This document shows, piece by piece, positions 1 through 11,700 of a stretch of DNA of 64,000 nt. Positions within the stretch are counted from its first letter, which is position 1. Each line of letters starts with the position of its first letter. Under the pieces are notes generated by a model. The model saw only the letters and a program-made list of their open reading frames with translations, was not told the DNA's origin and ran no database searches. A program made the position numbers and the translations under genes. This DNA is from Timema cristinae (Eukaryota > Arthropoda > Insecta > Phasmatodea > Timematidae): contig JBCFYV010000012.1 in NCBI GenBank assembly GCA_039000515.1, positions 44,959,695 through 45,023,694 of the forward strand. Reading direction: 5' to 3'.

Positions 1-399
1 GTAGCTCCTCCTTAAACCAGCACACCACCTTCATGACATAATTGAGAGCGAAGACATTTGGCAACAATTTACTGAGAAAGAGAAGATAACACTTTTCTTC
101 ATAAGGCCTGCAGTTCCCTCAGCAATTATATTGGGTGTAGCTCATCGTGTTACTTCATATTAGTGTAAACGAGAGTTTCAGGAAAATACTTGTCACTAAA
201 AAATGGTACGGCGCACCACACATTCTTTCTCTCTCCTTTGCCTAATAATGGAGTTATATAATCAAAACGTGTAAAATATTCAAGCAAAAATATATATATA
301 TGGTTGCAGGAATATTCCGCTAAAGAGCATAAATCAATGAATTCATAATTTTACAGAACCATATTGTTCAACAAAGAGCATAACGATCAATTTCTAGAC
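1..399. other. AT-rich DNA, no gene seen
   Basis: No reading frame of note and no recognisable element. The stretch is AT-rich, with a short TA run near 290-300, and leads into a diverged copy of the ~700-bp repeat. Confidence 0.5.
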
Positions 400-870
400 C
401 TAAATTTAAAAATTATACTTATCAATATCTCAAATTACTAATTGGTTTTATAAAAATGTATTACAAATAAATATTTTTTTATTTTAACTAATAGGCCTTT
501 TATGACTTTGCAATGATAAATTATTTTGTATCTCAAAGAGTTGAGGTAGTATGATCAAAATTATAAATTTATGTGTAAGTAAAGTACCATCAAAGTCATT
601 TTCATGAAAATGAGAGTTGCCATTTTGTTTGTAGTGTTAAACAATGCTTATATATGGAATTTAATCAAAATCGATTTACATTATTTTCACCCTTAAGAAA
701 TTTACTCTGAATTTTAGGGTTATATTTTTAATTAAAAAATACCTCCTAGGAGCTTTAGTGGAAACCCTAGGTACTAATTTTTAGCCCAATTGCAGTAAAA
801 TGGTTTCGGCTCTAGTCCCAGTAACCGAAAGACATATGGCCTTGCGAAAATCGCACGGAAAAATTGCACA
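400..870 (+). repeat. Diverged partial copy of the ~700-bp interspersed repeat
   Basis: This stretch parallels, in the same order, the repeat units at 17.1-19.15 kb. It has a 'gcaatgataa' block, a 'tctcaaa' block, a 'ttagggttat' block, a 'gaaaccctag' block and an end reading 'ttgcgaaaatcg'. The AGAC run of the later copies is reduced here to a single 'agacat'. It looks like an old dispersed repeat; its class is unknown. Confidence 0.55.
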
Positions 871-889
871 ACTTTTCTCATATTGTATT

Positions 890-1860
890 TTATAGTTAGG
901 GAGAACATTTTCAAAAATAAGTTTCCAATAATCTACCCTTAAAAGTAAGTTTTTCCTCATAAAAACAAATATATTATTCTGTTAATCTCATTAAACAATA
1001 TTTATATATAAATTGCTAAAATATTCTTGACAAATTTAAAGTTAAAATAAAAACATGTTATTTTAAACTATCCTTATTTGTAGTTTGTAAAAAAGTATTC
1101 TTATTAATCATAAAATACTATTACCAGATACCTATTTTGTACTTAATCTATAAAGCCAATTTAGAAAAATTTCAATTTTTTTATAATCTGTTATGAGTAA
1201 ACTACCCTTAAATTAATATATTATAGAAAAATAAACATAATATATTATTATTTATCATTTAAAATAGTCCCCCGACAACAATTTTTAATCATACCACTAA
1301 AAATATTTTTTAAACGATTCAAATTACAAAATGGTCATCCATCATTAATCTACACTCAAACGAATTTCACCTCAAAAATAGGTATCTAGTTTTATTTTTA
1401 CTGTAAAACACTCCCCAGATATACTAATTTTAAACAAAATCGTTGGTTATTTTCAAAATATATTTTGAATGTTTGAAAGTCACTCATGAGTAAACTACCA
1501 TTTAACGAGTTTTTAACCAAAAATCAAGTATAGTATACAATGGTCAAACTCTCAAACACTCCCGAAATATCAATTTTAAACAAAATAGCTGCAGCCGTTT
1601 TTAAAAAATTTTGAATTCGGAAAAATCATTTATCAGTAAACTAACCTTTGTTTGAAGACTAAAGCCAGAAGAAACAAAATGATTTGAGGAACTATCATAT
1701 AACATCTAAATATCAAATTTGATCGCAATCCATCAAACCGATTCAGATCTGTAGCTAGGGACAGACAGAATAATGTAAAAAAAAATAATATATATATATA
1801 TATATATTTTGTCTCGGACACACATAAAACATAAGGATTGGTCATAATTTCTTTGTCAAA
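890..1860 (-). repeat. Degenerate tandem array of ~140-bp units
   Basis: Recurring blocks 'gagtaaactaccctt', 'cagtaaactaac' and 'caattttaaacaaaatag' are spaced very roughly 150 bp apart. They match, in reverse orientation, the array at 23.3-24.7 kb, whose units carry 'gggtagcttactgatg'. The units are too diverged to count exactly. A (TA)n run lies at about 1787-1807. Small reading frames here are by-products of the AT-rich repeat. Confidence 0.5.
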
Positions 1861-2376
1861 AATTTTTACTATTACAATAATTTCTCTTAATATGAAAAAA
1901 GTAAAAATACTTTATCGGGTTCAGAGTTTCATGAAACTTAACATCCGTCAACGTCTGGAGTTAGATTTTTTCGCCGATCCCAAGTCAGTCTTTATCATAG
2001 GGGCGTGAGAAAGTAAAAATTGGACTTGACACAGTTGACACCGACGGTCATTAATTGTATGAGAGCGAGCTAAGGAAACAAAGAAAAGAAAAAGGAGAAT
2101 CCGTGCTTGTTGAATCCAAACTAGTCTGCTCCGAGTCTTCCTTCCCCCACTCACACTATCCCTCAGTCAAGCCTATAATTGACTTAAGTGCTTGCATTGC
2201 TGAGTGAATGTTAATCAGTTGCAGGCTCTCTGAAGTGTCCCTGCGGGGGCTAATGTTAATTAAGGGACCAGTTTAATGGCTTGCACGTTGAAGGGTTATC
2301 CAACAACCAATCCAGACCACTCGGTTTTTACAAAGAGATTTTGTATCTAATTCCACTCCCGTTCCCTTCTGGTCAA
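1861..2376. other. Unassigned intergenic DNA
   Basis: Moderately less AT-rich around 1950-2160. A 68-codon open frame on the minus strand (1948-2154) is hydrophobic at its start, but it has no domain I recognise and no convincing splice or start context, so I do not call it a gene. Confidence 0.4.
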
Positions 2377-2590
2377 TGATATGGTTAGTGCTCTGGAGGG
2401 TGTACTTCTGATATAGGCGATCCAGGGTTCAACACCCTCTCATGGTTATAGACCAGTGAGAAAGGTGTGTGGTTTCCGGCGCGATCTCGGAGTGTTAGAT
2501 ACAATATTAAGTTAGGATCAGAAATCGCATTGGGGGTTATCTGCAGTCTTCTTTCGACAACAGCGAAATTGGGATCAGTGTAATAGTTTC
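2377..2590 (+). mobile_element. Possible tRNA-derived SINE fragment
   Basis: A tRNA-like head is visible: a box A-like 'tggttagtgct' followed about 45 bases later by a box B-like 'ggttcaacacc'. The downstream body does not match the two main SINE families of the window, and the shared tail is not clear. It may be a third, older family or a tRNA pseudogene. Confidence 0.4.
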
Positions 2591-3340
2591 TTTAGTTTTA
2601 GAAAACTATATATATATATATTTTTTTTTTTTTTTTCGAAAATATGATAAAATGGTTTCACTACTCTCAATTCCCCTGTCTTATAATGCTACCACTAGTA
2701 AGCACTATGGTGTGAGTGACCTTCAAGATCACCGGTCTGCTAGTTGAGGAAACTTGTGAAAACAACCTATAATGAATTGATATTGTATTATTGAAGGTTT
2801 AAATTTAGCTTTATAAAAGGGAGAAAAAATATATATAGCTTGACAACTCGATTATCTGTATTTTTTGAATTTAAACATTTGTGCTCTCCATTCTTATATA
2901 CACTTTTTATATTAACTATAAACTAAGTTATTTGACGGGGAACCTATTAGGAGCCTTGCTCTTTTTTTAAATATAAAATGAACCAAAAGGAAAAGTAGCT
3001 AAATCATAAATTATTTTAAAATATTAATCCTTTATTAATTTAAATTATGTGATTAAACTTGAAAAATAGGCTGATTTAACATTAGATCAAATAGAGATTA
3101 TAATCTAAAAATATTTGCCTGGAAGCGAACATAAGACAAATAAAAAGATTAAATATACTTTTTTGCTGAAAAAAAAGCATTAAAATTGAACAAAAAGCAT
3201 AAATGATATAATGGACTGTTATAGATACATATTGGTTCCTGCCCTATTTCGATTTTCTACTACACCAAATTGCTTTTTGCTAATTGATTGTGAAATTAAG
3301 AACGCCTGATTTTTTGGAAAAATTTTTAGTATTATTTTAT
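2591..3340. other. AT-rich DNA, no gene seen
   Basis: Contains a (TA)n tract followed by a T run near 2610-2636. Otherwise nothing recognisable. Confidence 0.5.
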
Positions 3341-5200
3341 GGTTTTAGTAACTAGTGGTAAAAATATCAATTTTAAACCGTATCATAAAGTGTTCTTTCT
3401 ATATGTTTTGAAACTTTAATTCCCCCTCACCGTCTTCCTCACCCTTCTCTATTCTCTGACTCTTGTTTCAAAATTAAATAATTTCAAACTCTTCTGATTA
3501 GTTGTGATTGTCTCTTTTCATGTAAGTAGATATTTTAATTTTATACCATACGGGAAGTGTTCTACTACATTAGCATTAGAGATTTTGGAGAGGACATCTC
3601 CCTTTCCATTTCTGGTATTATATTTTGAAATTTGATATATTTTAATAGTGTTTGAAATGTATCTTACCTGCCTGAAAAATTGCAATCTTTTAACAGAATG
3701 AAAAGTAGTTTTAATATAAGTTTTGGAGGCTTAGAACCACTTTCCCGCCCATTTCTAAAATAAAAATCCACTTGAAATATTAAAATATTTTTAGTTGGGT
3801 ATTTGGATTAATTTTACTAATATTCCTGCTTGTTTTTTAAATCCCACCATAAAGTTTTGTTTTCTGTTATCCCCTCATACCTCTATTCATATTTCAAAAA
3901 GCTCAAGTGATCAGATTTTGTAGGTATTTAGAATAAGTAGTATATTTTTCTGTCTATCTAACTTACTTTTATACTACGCTGAGGTCTACTTGTTTCAATT
4001 AGTTTTATCATTGAATCCATCATCTCCCATTTCGCTGCCTCCAACTTTGAAATTAAATAGTTTAATATCTAATTGAATATCTGGTGCAATACCTCTACCT
4101 GCATGCCAAATTTCAATCCTCACCTAAAATTATTTCAATAATAATAACAACCCCACCTCCCAATTTCCAGGGGATTCATTTCCCCATGCTTGCCTCCATC
4201 TGCTTACCTTTTTGCATGTACGTAAATATTTGAATTTTATAGCATACGAGAAGTAGATATTTCAAGTATTTAAGAAATATTTTGGTATTTGAAGCTATTC
4301 CACTACATTCTCGACAAATGTCAATTTTATACCTCACCTAAAGTGATTAGTATATTTTTTAGCCTCCTTTCGTGCCCCCCCTCCCCCCTCCCCAATTCCC
4401 AGATACCTAGTTTGAAGTATCCCATATATGGACCTTTCTGATGGTATGTTTTGGTATCTTTAGCTGTTTGCATCTCTGCAATCATGTTAATAATTACATT
4501 TTTTACTATACGGGAATTGAAAGATTCTATTTGTTTAGGAACGATTTTGGAAGGGACTCTTCTTCCCACCATTTTCAAATAATTAATTTTGAAAAAAAAA
4601 AAGTTTTGAGGGTGTATGTGATGACACTTGAAGCTTACTGACAAATTTGAAGCTTCTTCCTCATTAAGAAGTAGTTTTTTTAATGATTTTTGAAAATCTT
4701 TAAATATCTCCAATTCCCCCATTTCACCAACCTCCAATTAAAAATATCATATATTTGAGAATGATTCAGGTATTTGGAGTACTCCACTATAAGCCTGAAT
4801 AATTTAATTTTATATCTCACCTAAAAGTATTGTTTTGTGTTAGTAGTTAATATGAATCTTTCCCATACCAAAAAAAAAATCTTACTTTTTTTAGTTATTT
4901 GGAATGATCCCTTAAACTTCATCCCAAGTTTAAATTTTTCAACACCCTTGTAAGAAATTGTTTATATTATTTTCAAAAGTTTTGAACCTCCTATCACATT
5001 TCACCAACTAATATTTTCAAATCACAAATTTTAAGGCTGGTTTGATTATTTGGAATGCTACTTCTACTTTCCTGCCAAATTTTAACTATCTACGGTCCAT
5101 AATAGTTTTTTTTTCTATTAATATAACCCCAAGGTCCCCAAAGTTCTGAAGCCTCATTTTGAAATGTTTTATTATTATATTTTTCTGGTTGTATGGGGTC
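3340..5200. repeat. Degenerate tandem repeats with pyrimidine-rich segments
   Basis: Blocks such as 'ctcacctaaa' (near 4115, 4335 and 4815), 'tgccaaatttcaat' and C-rich tracts recur at irregular multiples of roughly 150 bp. At 4373-4395 there is an almost pure C tract. Open frames here (for example 136 codons on the minus strand at 4327-4737) overlap the repeats and look fortuitous. Confidence 0.45.
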
Positions 5201-5685
5201 TCTCTATATGATTGCCTAACTTCAGATTTCTAGGACGTTCAGAAGTTTTCGAACAATTCATGCGGAAGGAACTTGGAAGGAAGGACACGACCTTTCCATT
5301 ATATAATAATACTATCTAGTGTATCCGTTCTTCACACGGGGACTCTCTAAAGTAGCTTTGTTATTTTTAGTGTATAGAATTAACTACATCGAAAAGTAAC
5401 ATCTTAAACTATGTTTACATATTAATCATCTATTGGTTTAGATTCTGAAACAATTCTCGAAATTAGGCTGACTTATTATACACAATGTAAAAATAGAGAT
5501 ATAATCTGAACATGTTTTAAAAGCTGACATATCTTTTAAATCTTAAATTATAACTTCTCTATAAATAATAATACTTTGAACTCTTGCTTGTCGGTGCTGA
5601 TAAAAAAGAAAGAGGATTGTCACGGCATAAATCATAATTGGTTGTAAGGGTTGAAATTAAATCCAATCAAAAGTAGTTTATAATT
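5201..5685. other. Intergenic DNA, nothing recognised
   Basis: AT-rich sequence without motifs, long frames or recognisable repeats. Confidence 0.4.
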
Positions 5686-5689
5686 TTTT

Positions 5690-6170
5690 GCCGCATTTAT
5701 CCCGCTTAACCCTCTTTACTCCACTTGCCCATTTTCTCATTTAGTCCTTTTTTTTGCAATTCTTACAACTTTTCAAACATTTAAACCTTCTTTACTTTAA
5801 ATTAATACCGTTTTCCCTTTTCCGCCCTGTTTACTCTTTTTGTAACCTCTTTATCCTTTCCATCCCGTTTACTATTTTTACTCCACTAACCTTTTTAGCC
5901 TTTTGCAAAGTTTTAATCTTCTTACCTTTATTATTTCTACCCCTTTTAACCTTTATATCCTTTTTATTTTTTATTACTTTTGGCCGTTTACCATTTTTAA
6001 ATTTTGTACCCTGCTTACCATTTTTGCTCAAATGTGTCCTTTTCACTCTTTTTACATTTTGGCAATTTTTGTCCTATTGCTCATGTTGCCCTTTTTGATT
6101 AGATTTACATTTTACCATTTTTACAATTTTTTGTATTTTTTCCCTTTTTACCGCTTTTAACAGTAACTAC
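5690..6170 (+). repeat. Pyrimidine-skewed degenerate short-period repeat
   Basis: About 480 bases are built from loosely repeated words of the type 'cctttttac' or 'ccatttttac' at intervals of roughly 10-12 bases, giving a strongly T/C-biased plus strand. T-tracts spaced near one helical turn are expected to bend DNA or resist nucleosomes; that is inference. Open frames on both strands (114, 85 and 71 codons) are low-complexity and not called genes. Confidence 0.6.
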
Positions 6171-6184
6171 CTAGTTCAGCTTTG

Positions 6185-6335
6185 GATAAATATTTGAGGG
6201 TAGAAAAGGTAGAATTTAAAAAGTTTTAAAAAAGGGTAAAAATTGTGTAGGTTATAAAGAGTGTAGGGTCTGAAGGCTGTAGAGTATAGAGTATATATTA
6301 TATAGGGTGTAAAGGGTAAAAGGCTTAAAACGTTT
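6185..6335 (+). repeat. Purine-skewed companion tract
   Basis: Immediately after the pyrimidine domain the plus strand becomes A/G-rich, with 'gggtaaaaa', 'agggtgtaaagggtaaaagg' and similar words that are the complement of those before it. The pair could fold as a long imperfect hairpin. Confidence 0.5.
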
Positions 6336-6562
6336 TACAGATAAAAAATTATTAATACACAAAATATGTTCATTAAAAATAAATTAAAACATTTAGCAAT
6401 TTAATTTATAATGGCGACATGAGAAGACGAGTTTGTTTTAGATACTAATATCTTCTTGTCAACCTCCATGATAACCAAACTTCCGTGGCCACCAAACTAC
6501 ATTTCAAATTGTATTAAGTAGTGGTAAAGCTCTCTTGCGGCGTTAATATTTCTTCATTTTTC

Positions 6563-6605
6563 TGAGCGTATAACCCGAACGGGTAGTAAGACGTGGTGTT
6601 TATAT
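6563..6605 (+). mobile_element. Solitary SINE 3' tail
   Basis: The conserved SINE tail ('gcgtataacccgaacggg' then 'tagtaagacgtggtg') stands alone, without a tRNA head or SINE body. It is best explained as an extreme 5'-truncated retroposed copy, or as the 3' end of the partner LINE. Confidence 0.7.
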
Positions 6606-7180
6606 TATTCATTTATCTGTTTTTAATTAGTTAAATATTTATAGTAATAATTTCAAAATTCCTGTTTTTAGGTGCACATATTTAGTTTCAGGTTCTACTA
6701 ATATTTTAATTTCGAACCTACGCGTGCGGTAGATATGGCGCAAAGCTAATGTAGACACAAAAACTCTTAATTTTATTGGTATACAAGATGAGTCACCATT
6801 TGAAACGTTTAATTTTTAACTCTTTTATATAAATTGATCTACCTTTCAAACTATTAGCTTTAATTGTATTTTATATAAGTGGGATATTATTTTCAACCTT
6901 TATTTTTATCTTTGTTTCTTGGTATAGAGGTATACGATATTTTAAAAGCTACTTACGTCATTTTTCCTTTTTTATTCAAATGTATATTTATCCCAAGATA
7001 ATTAAAAACATGATACCCATGCGATAACTGCCCATTAATTCTATTAGAAATATGTTTCTTGTCACAAAGTGGCTATCGTTATTTTCTTAGGATCTCGTGT
7101 TGTCAGATCTGACTCACACTGAACATCTGTGAAATTACTAGGCCACTATAAGCCGGTTTATTGCACCGAATTAACATGCC
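6606..7180. other. Intergenic DNA, nothing recognised
   Basis: AT-rich with no frame or element that I can support. Confidence 0.4.
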
Positions 7181-7185
7181 AACGC

Positions 7186-7428
7186 CTAAAGAAAGAGGGG
7201 GAAAAAAATACATCTGGGCAAAAAGCGCGCATAATACTGCAGGCTAGGATGCACGTCTGTTCTGTGTTTAGATGAATTCGTCTCGTAAACGACTTGGCCG
7301 ACTTCCCCTCGGCTCTCTATAGCGTGCTGACCGTTCCTTGTGGCTGAGCGTTGAGTGTGGTCGACCGCAAATAAACCTTGGGATACCTTGTTGTTACTAT
7401 TGATATGGGAGTTCGTATTGCTATCCAA
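7186..7428 (-). other. GC-richer patch with an 80-codon open frame
   Basis: This patch is richer in G+C and CpG than its surroundings and carries an 80-codon frame with a mixed, soluble-looking composition (Asn, Ser, Gln, Val) on the minus strand. An exon is possible, since an AG precedes it on the minus strand near 7421. I see no good donor at the other end and recognise no domain. It could equally be an old transposon fragment. Confidence 0.25.
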
Positions 7429-7445
7429 TCAGAAATCGTCTAGGG

Positions 7446-7733
7446 CAGTGGCATTCAAACTGGGGTACGCAAATATATTTTAGGAGTACGTAAATGTCAA
7501 GACATATTATATACATGATAAATACTGAATAATCAGGACCAGACTCAGTGTTAAGCACAATTTACCAGGGCACATGCGATCTGAGAAGGCATTTTTTCTC
7601 TCTTTTTCTCACTTTTAGATTAAGATGATATATTATGTTTAACTCTAAATATGCACCAACAACTTTGAGGGTAAAAAGTTTGAAGATAAATTATATATGG
7701 GATTATGCGAATAGCAAATGTTGAATATCATTG
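7446..7733. mobile_element. hAT-type MITE with a perfect 8-bp target duplication
   Basis: The element begins CAGTGGCATTCAAACTGGGG and its far end, read on the other strand, begins CAATGATATTCAACA, giving imperfect terminal inverted repeats. GTCTAGGG directly flanks both sides (7438-7445 and 7734-7741), an exact 8-bp duplication of the nTCTAGnn type known for hAT transposons. At 288 bp there is no room for a transposase, so it is non-autonomous. Confidence 0.85.
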
Positions 7734-7741
7734 GTCTAGGG

Positions 7742-9814
7742 AACAGAGTTAGGTATTTTGTAATAGGCGTACTCTTGTTGGTTACGTTTAGTTTGTAAGT
7801 TTTGTTCTGATAGAATTTGAATTAAAAATTCTTCCTTGGGTTTGGTTGGGTAACATATTATAGTAGTTCGATTGGATGATTGTGTCCACCGTATGAGGTC
7901 AGGCAACAGTTCTTTATTGGAGTATAAGGACCCACAGAATTAATCACTACAAGATTTACAAACAAACTTAGCCCAGGACAGTATGACTAAGACCACAAAC
8001 TCAGAATTGAGCCTAATACTTACTAGTCAGATATCAGGACAAACGTGGATAAAATATTAATATATCAGATTTGGACTATACCCAGGGTATCTTATACCTG
8101 TGATAGACCACTCTCGCCATGTAGCAAAGAGGGCAAACAACATATTTTCTTATTATATAATACATACATGTTACATACGTTCCGTTATAATTTCAATGAA
8201 GAAGATGAAATCGATGAATGTATTTACTAACTTAAAGTCACTAGCCAAACCATTAAAATTGATGTTATTTTAATAAGTAACAAATATATTTTCACCAGAA
8301 TCATTATTGCTTTCCAACCTTATCAAATAACGGTCACCAAGCTTCATCTTTTCTCTTTCTCGTCCCTCTTCCAACTAAAAGGTGACCTTGAGGGAAAACG
8401 TTTATCTAAGAATAGAATATATTGTGACTCCCACATTCCTCACGTCATTCCAATGTAATGGTGCTTTCTACCGATTATATATGTAACAATTATTGAATTA
8501 CAACTAACTTAGGTTAACTCAACAGTGTAACCGTTGTTTGTATATATCCTGTTCAATTCTGGTCCACCAATATGCTTTCACATACTTAGATAACGTTCCA
8601 GAAAACGATTTTACATTTGATTTTCAATAATAATTCATTTTTAATATATTTTTAGAACCGGCATTGCACACAGTATAGTAGGAAAATGTGTAGAATTACA
8701 TCCCCCTTTTTGCTTTTTTTTTTGTGTCTGTATAGAACTTTGATTTAAACAAAACTATTTTCTATTTGTTTTTACACAAATCACTATTTAGCTGCCAATT
8801 TATTTGTATGAAGAATTTCTAATAGTACTGAAGATGGGATTTTTTAATTCTCAATCAACTCATATTTTTATATTGAGGGGGGAAAAAAAAACCCAAATGT
8901 ATAGTTCAATCATTCCAAATATTATGATAAAAAAATCTAATTTTATCAGATATACCACTGTTTTGAACCAATCGAGCAAAAAAAAATTATTTGTAAAAAA
9001 ATGATATACTTGAATTTTTTTCACATAAAGTAAAATAGCCAAATAATTCTAAAAATGTTTGGATCATCCAAACGATCATGATATCAGTTCACTAATGCAT
9101 TTAAATTGAATTATATTTTTATAGTATACTAAACGATACAAAAAAGATTGGGGTCAATTTGCCTTGTAAAATGTTCTACGTACTGTACATACCAACGGAT
9201 ATCTACATAAAAGAAACTTATTTAGGTTTTTTGACATCAAGACGAAGTTCAATCGAATCAAAAATCTACATAAACATACATATCAGTCTGCTATTCATTA
9301 AATATAAATTTGTGTGTGGGTTGCAACATAAATTTGATTAGTTGAGCTCATTTTATTGGCGCACATCGGAAGGAATGTGTCAAGTGAGAATAGAGAGCAC
9401 TTAGAGGAATATCGCTGAGGCGTAGATAATGTCCTGTACATAATAATAATGCGGCCTACCAGATGTTATACAGCATATTTTATCATGCATTTCGAGTACC
9501 TGTCTTTTATTAAAATTGAAATATATTTATAAGATTTGTATAAGCTTTTATATATAAATATAAATATTATAATAAACACGTACATGTGTTGAATTTTACT
9601 TATTTCATTCTAAACAAGATTATTTAAGAAATTTTAAAAATATGCTAATCTCTTGAGTGTCCTAGGTGTAATTATTTAGTTTCTAATGTAGTACGTTTAT
9701 AATAATTTGTCAAGAAAGTGTTTGTTAAATAACTGATAAATGTAAAGGTATAATAACCGTTATTCCTTAAAAAAATATATTTTAGAATTTTTAACAAATA
9801 TTAATCAAGGGTGT

Positions 9815-9816
<2 letters not shown>
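7742..9816. other. AT-rich DNA, no gene seen
   Basis: More than 2 kb without a convincing gene. Small frames at 8045-8230, 8804-9042 (both strands) and 9159-9341 are AT-rich and featureless. Confidence 0.5.
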
Positions 9817-9853
<37 letters not shown>

Positions 9854-9860
9854 ATATATA
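9817..9860. repeat. (TA)n microsatellite
   Basis: Alternating TA interrupted once by 'catg'. Confidence 0.95.
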
Positions 9861-9882
9861 CTGTACTTATGTATATGTTTTA

Positions 9883-10106
9883 TCACCGCGTCTTATTACT
9901 CTTTTGGGTTATACTTATGCGCTATGAATTAGGAAGGTTTAATATATAGTAAGTGTACTTGCATTTGCATGGAGGGAGGGTGGAAAACCATTCAGGAAAA
10001 CCACTCAGTGTACCCGACCAGGATTGAAACCTTATCTCCCCGTCTTTGTCAATCTAGTCTAACACGAAAGTAACGCGTTATATGTGCGGCCACCAATGAG
10101 GATCTT
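9883..10106 (-). mobile_element. SINE family B, minus strand
   Basis: Read on the minus strand it has the family B order: a 'gtggccgcat'-like head, a box B-like 'ggtttcaatcctgg', a 'tggttttcc' and 'ccaccctccctccatgcaaatg' body, and the tail 'ataacccaaaagagtaataagacgcggtg'. The tail is diverged, so this is an old copy. Confidence 0.75.
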
Positions 10107-10189
10107 ATATTATTACTTTCCATGTTAATTTTAATATTTAATTTAGAAATAGTAACACATTTACACATACATATCATCGTTTAAGAATG

Positions 10190-10296
10190 TGAACCACATT
10201 GGTGGGTATGCGGACTAAGTCGTAATCCTCATTGGGTCTAGTTTACAGTGATAGGGAGGCTGGTGTCTTAATCCCGGGTAGGAGGGGGGGGGGGGA
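10190..10296 (+). mobile_element. Truncated SINE family B head
   Basis: The family B head is recognisable, though worn: 'tatgcggactaagtcg', then a 'gtctagtttacagtgatagg' block and an 'ttaatcccgggt' box B remnant. It ends in a 12-base G run at about 10285-10296 instead of the usual body. Confidence 0.45.
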
Positions 10297-10401
10297 ATAA
10301 ATTTAGCATTTTTTTTTCAAAATGAATTTCCATACTAATTAGGTATATTTATTCAAAATTCTACCTCTATCCTCCCTACAGCATTAATGTACAAATGAAC
10401 T

Positions 10402-10590
10402 ACTTCTGTGTGCTGGGGGTCTGGGGCTCAATCCTTGGTCCCAGCACAGATTTATTTTATTTCCAAACCCATCCTTCACCGCTGACAAGTCGTGTATTAA
10501 TCACAACTTATTAATGTGTGGGATTCCAGGCCTCCACCGTGGTTAGGATCCTACGTTAAACTGTATGTCCTCCATAGGGACATCCAATGA
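10402..10590 (+). mobile_element. SINE family A, diverged, partial
   Basis: It matches family A from the second half of the tRNA-like head ('ggggctcaatccttggtccc') through the conserved core ('ccaggcctccaccgtggtt', then 'cgttaaactgta'). It loses the tail and passes directly into a family B copy. Confidence 0.75.
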
Positions 10591-10617
10591 AACGATAATC
10601 ACTGATACTCTCTTAGG

Positions 10618-10848
10618 TCGCCGCATGGTTTGAGACGCACTCTTGCAGTAGACTGACTGCCGATGACGGGGGATCCAGGTTAGATTATCAGTTGGGTGTA
10701 CTGAGAGTTTTTACAAAATGGTTTTCCACTCTCCCTCCCTGCAAATATGGGTTCTAAATTAAACCTTCCTAATCCCTAACACATTAGTGTAATAAGTACA
10801 TATTGCGTATAACGGAAGGGTAGTGATATGTAGTGCTAAAAGCCAGAA
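10618..10848 (+). mobile_element. SINE family B, plus strand
   Basis: It contains the head 'gccgcatggtttgagacgca', the body 'tggttttccactctccctcc' and a worn tail 'gcgtataacggaagggtagt'. It sits directly behind the partial family A copy, so the two form a compound insertion. Confidence 0.75.
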
Positions 10849-11540
10849 ATACTCATTAAAATGGTATACAGAAAGATAAAGCCAATAGTCGGGTATTATT
10901 TAATGTCAAGAAACATTTTTTAGTAAATTTATTCTTTAGTATTTTTTTTTCCTACATCTCTCACTTACAGTTAAGTGGAAACAATTTAGGGTTTTAGTGA
11001 ACTTTGTACATTATGAAACAAATATCTGGGTTCATAGGAGTTCACTATAAATGTATTTGACTGTTTATTGAGACTCCTTAAACCCCGTGACCTTCAGTGT
11101 GTGTAAACCATAACCCCCCAAAAGATATTAAAATGGCATTTTCAAGTCTACTGAGTGAAACCCCAAGGTGTGCACCTAGGGTGTATTAAAAAAGAAATCA
11201 AATATGTCGATCCTAGTACCTTAGACGTCGTGTTAGAGCTGGGAAGTGCATTTTTAAACTCAACTAACCAAGCAATTTTAAACTGACTCCCTATTTAGTT
11301 ATTTAAAGAACCAAGTAACATAGAAAGCGAAAATATGGTACTAACCACTTTCTTTGGGAAACCTTAGTTTTTGTTAATACATTTATTGTGAGCCTGAAAT
11401 ATTAAACTCCGCGATTGCTGGTGCGGAAGGTTGCTAAGTAAAGGAACATGTAAATTTTAAACTTTATATAACTTATTATATTTAGATAAACTACCATGTG
11501 TGAAGCTTAGTTTTTATTTTTACATTTAACCTACTAATGA
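10849..11540. other. AT-rich DNA, no gene seen
   Basis: No element, frame or signal that I can support. Confidence 0.4.
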
Positions 11541-11700
11541 TATAAAAATTAAATTTTTGCCTTATGTTTGCTTGTTTGTTTGTTTGTTTGTTTTGTTGCT
11601 CAATAACGCTCAAACCAATGTACAACTTGTTCTGGTAAAACCTCGAATGGCAATAACTTGGACGTCCGGTTAACATTTGGCTTAATTACAAATTATGTTT
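11541..11700 (-). repeat. Interspersed repeat containing (GTTT)n
   Basis: A (GTTT)n run at about 11568-11593 is followed by a segment that corresponds loosely to the better preserved copy at 19225-19440: 'accaatgtacaacttgttct' and 'ggacgtccggttaaca' here, with 'ccagatgtccatgcgataac' there. The two share layout and orientation relative to the tetranucleotide run. Class unknown. Confidence 0.45.

Noticed and set aside
4327..4737. 136-codon minus frame opposite a 66-codon plus frame
   Set aside because: Overlaps degenerate tandem repeats and C tracts, with no recognisable domain or splice context.
5754..6160. Phe/Leu-rich frames on the plus strand and a Lys-rich frame on the minus strand
   Set aside because: Low-complexity products of the pyrimidine-skewed repeat, not a membrane protein or a basic protein.
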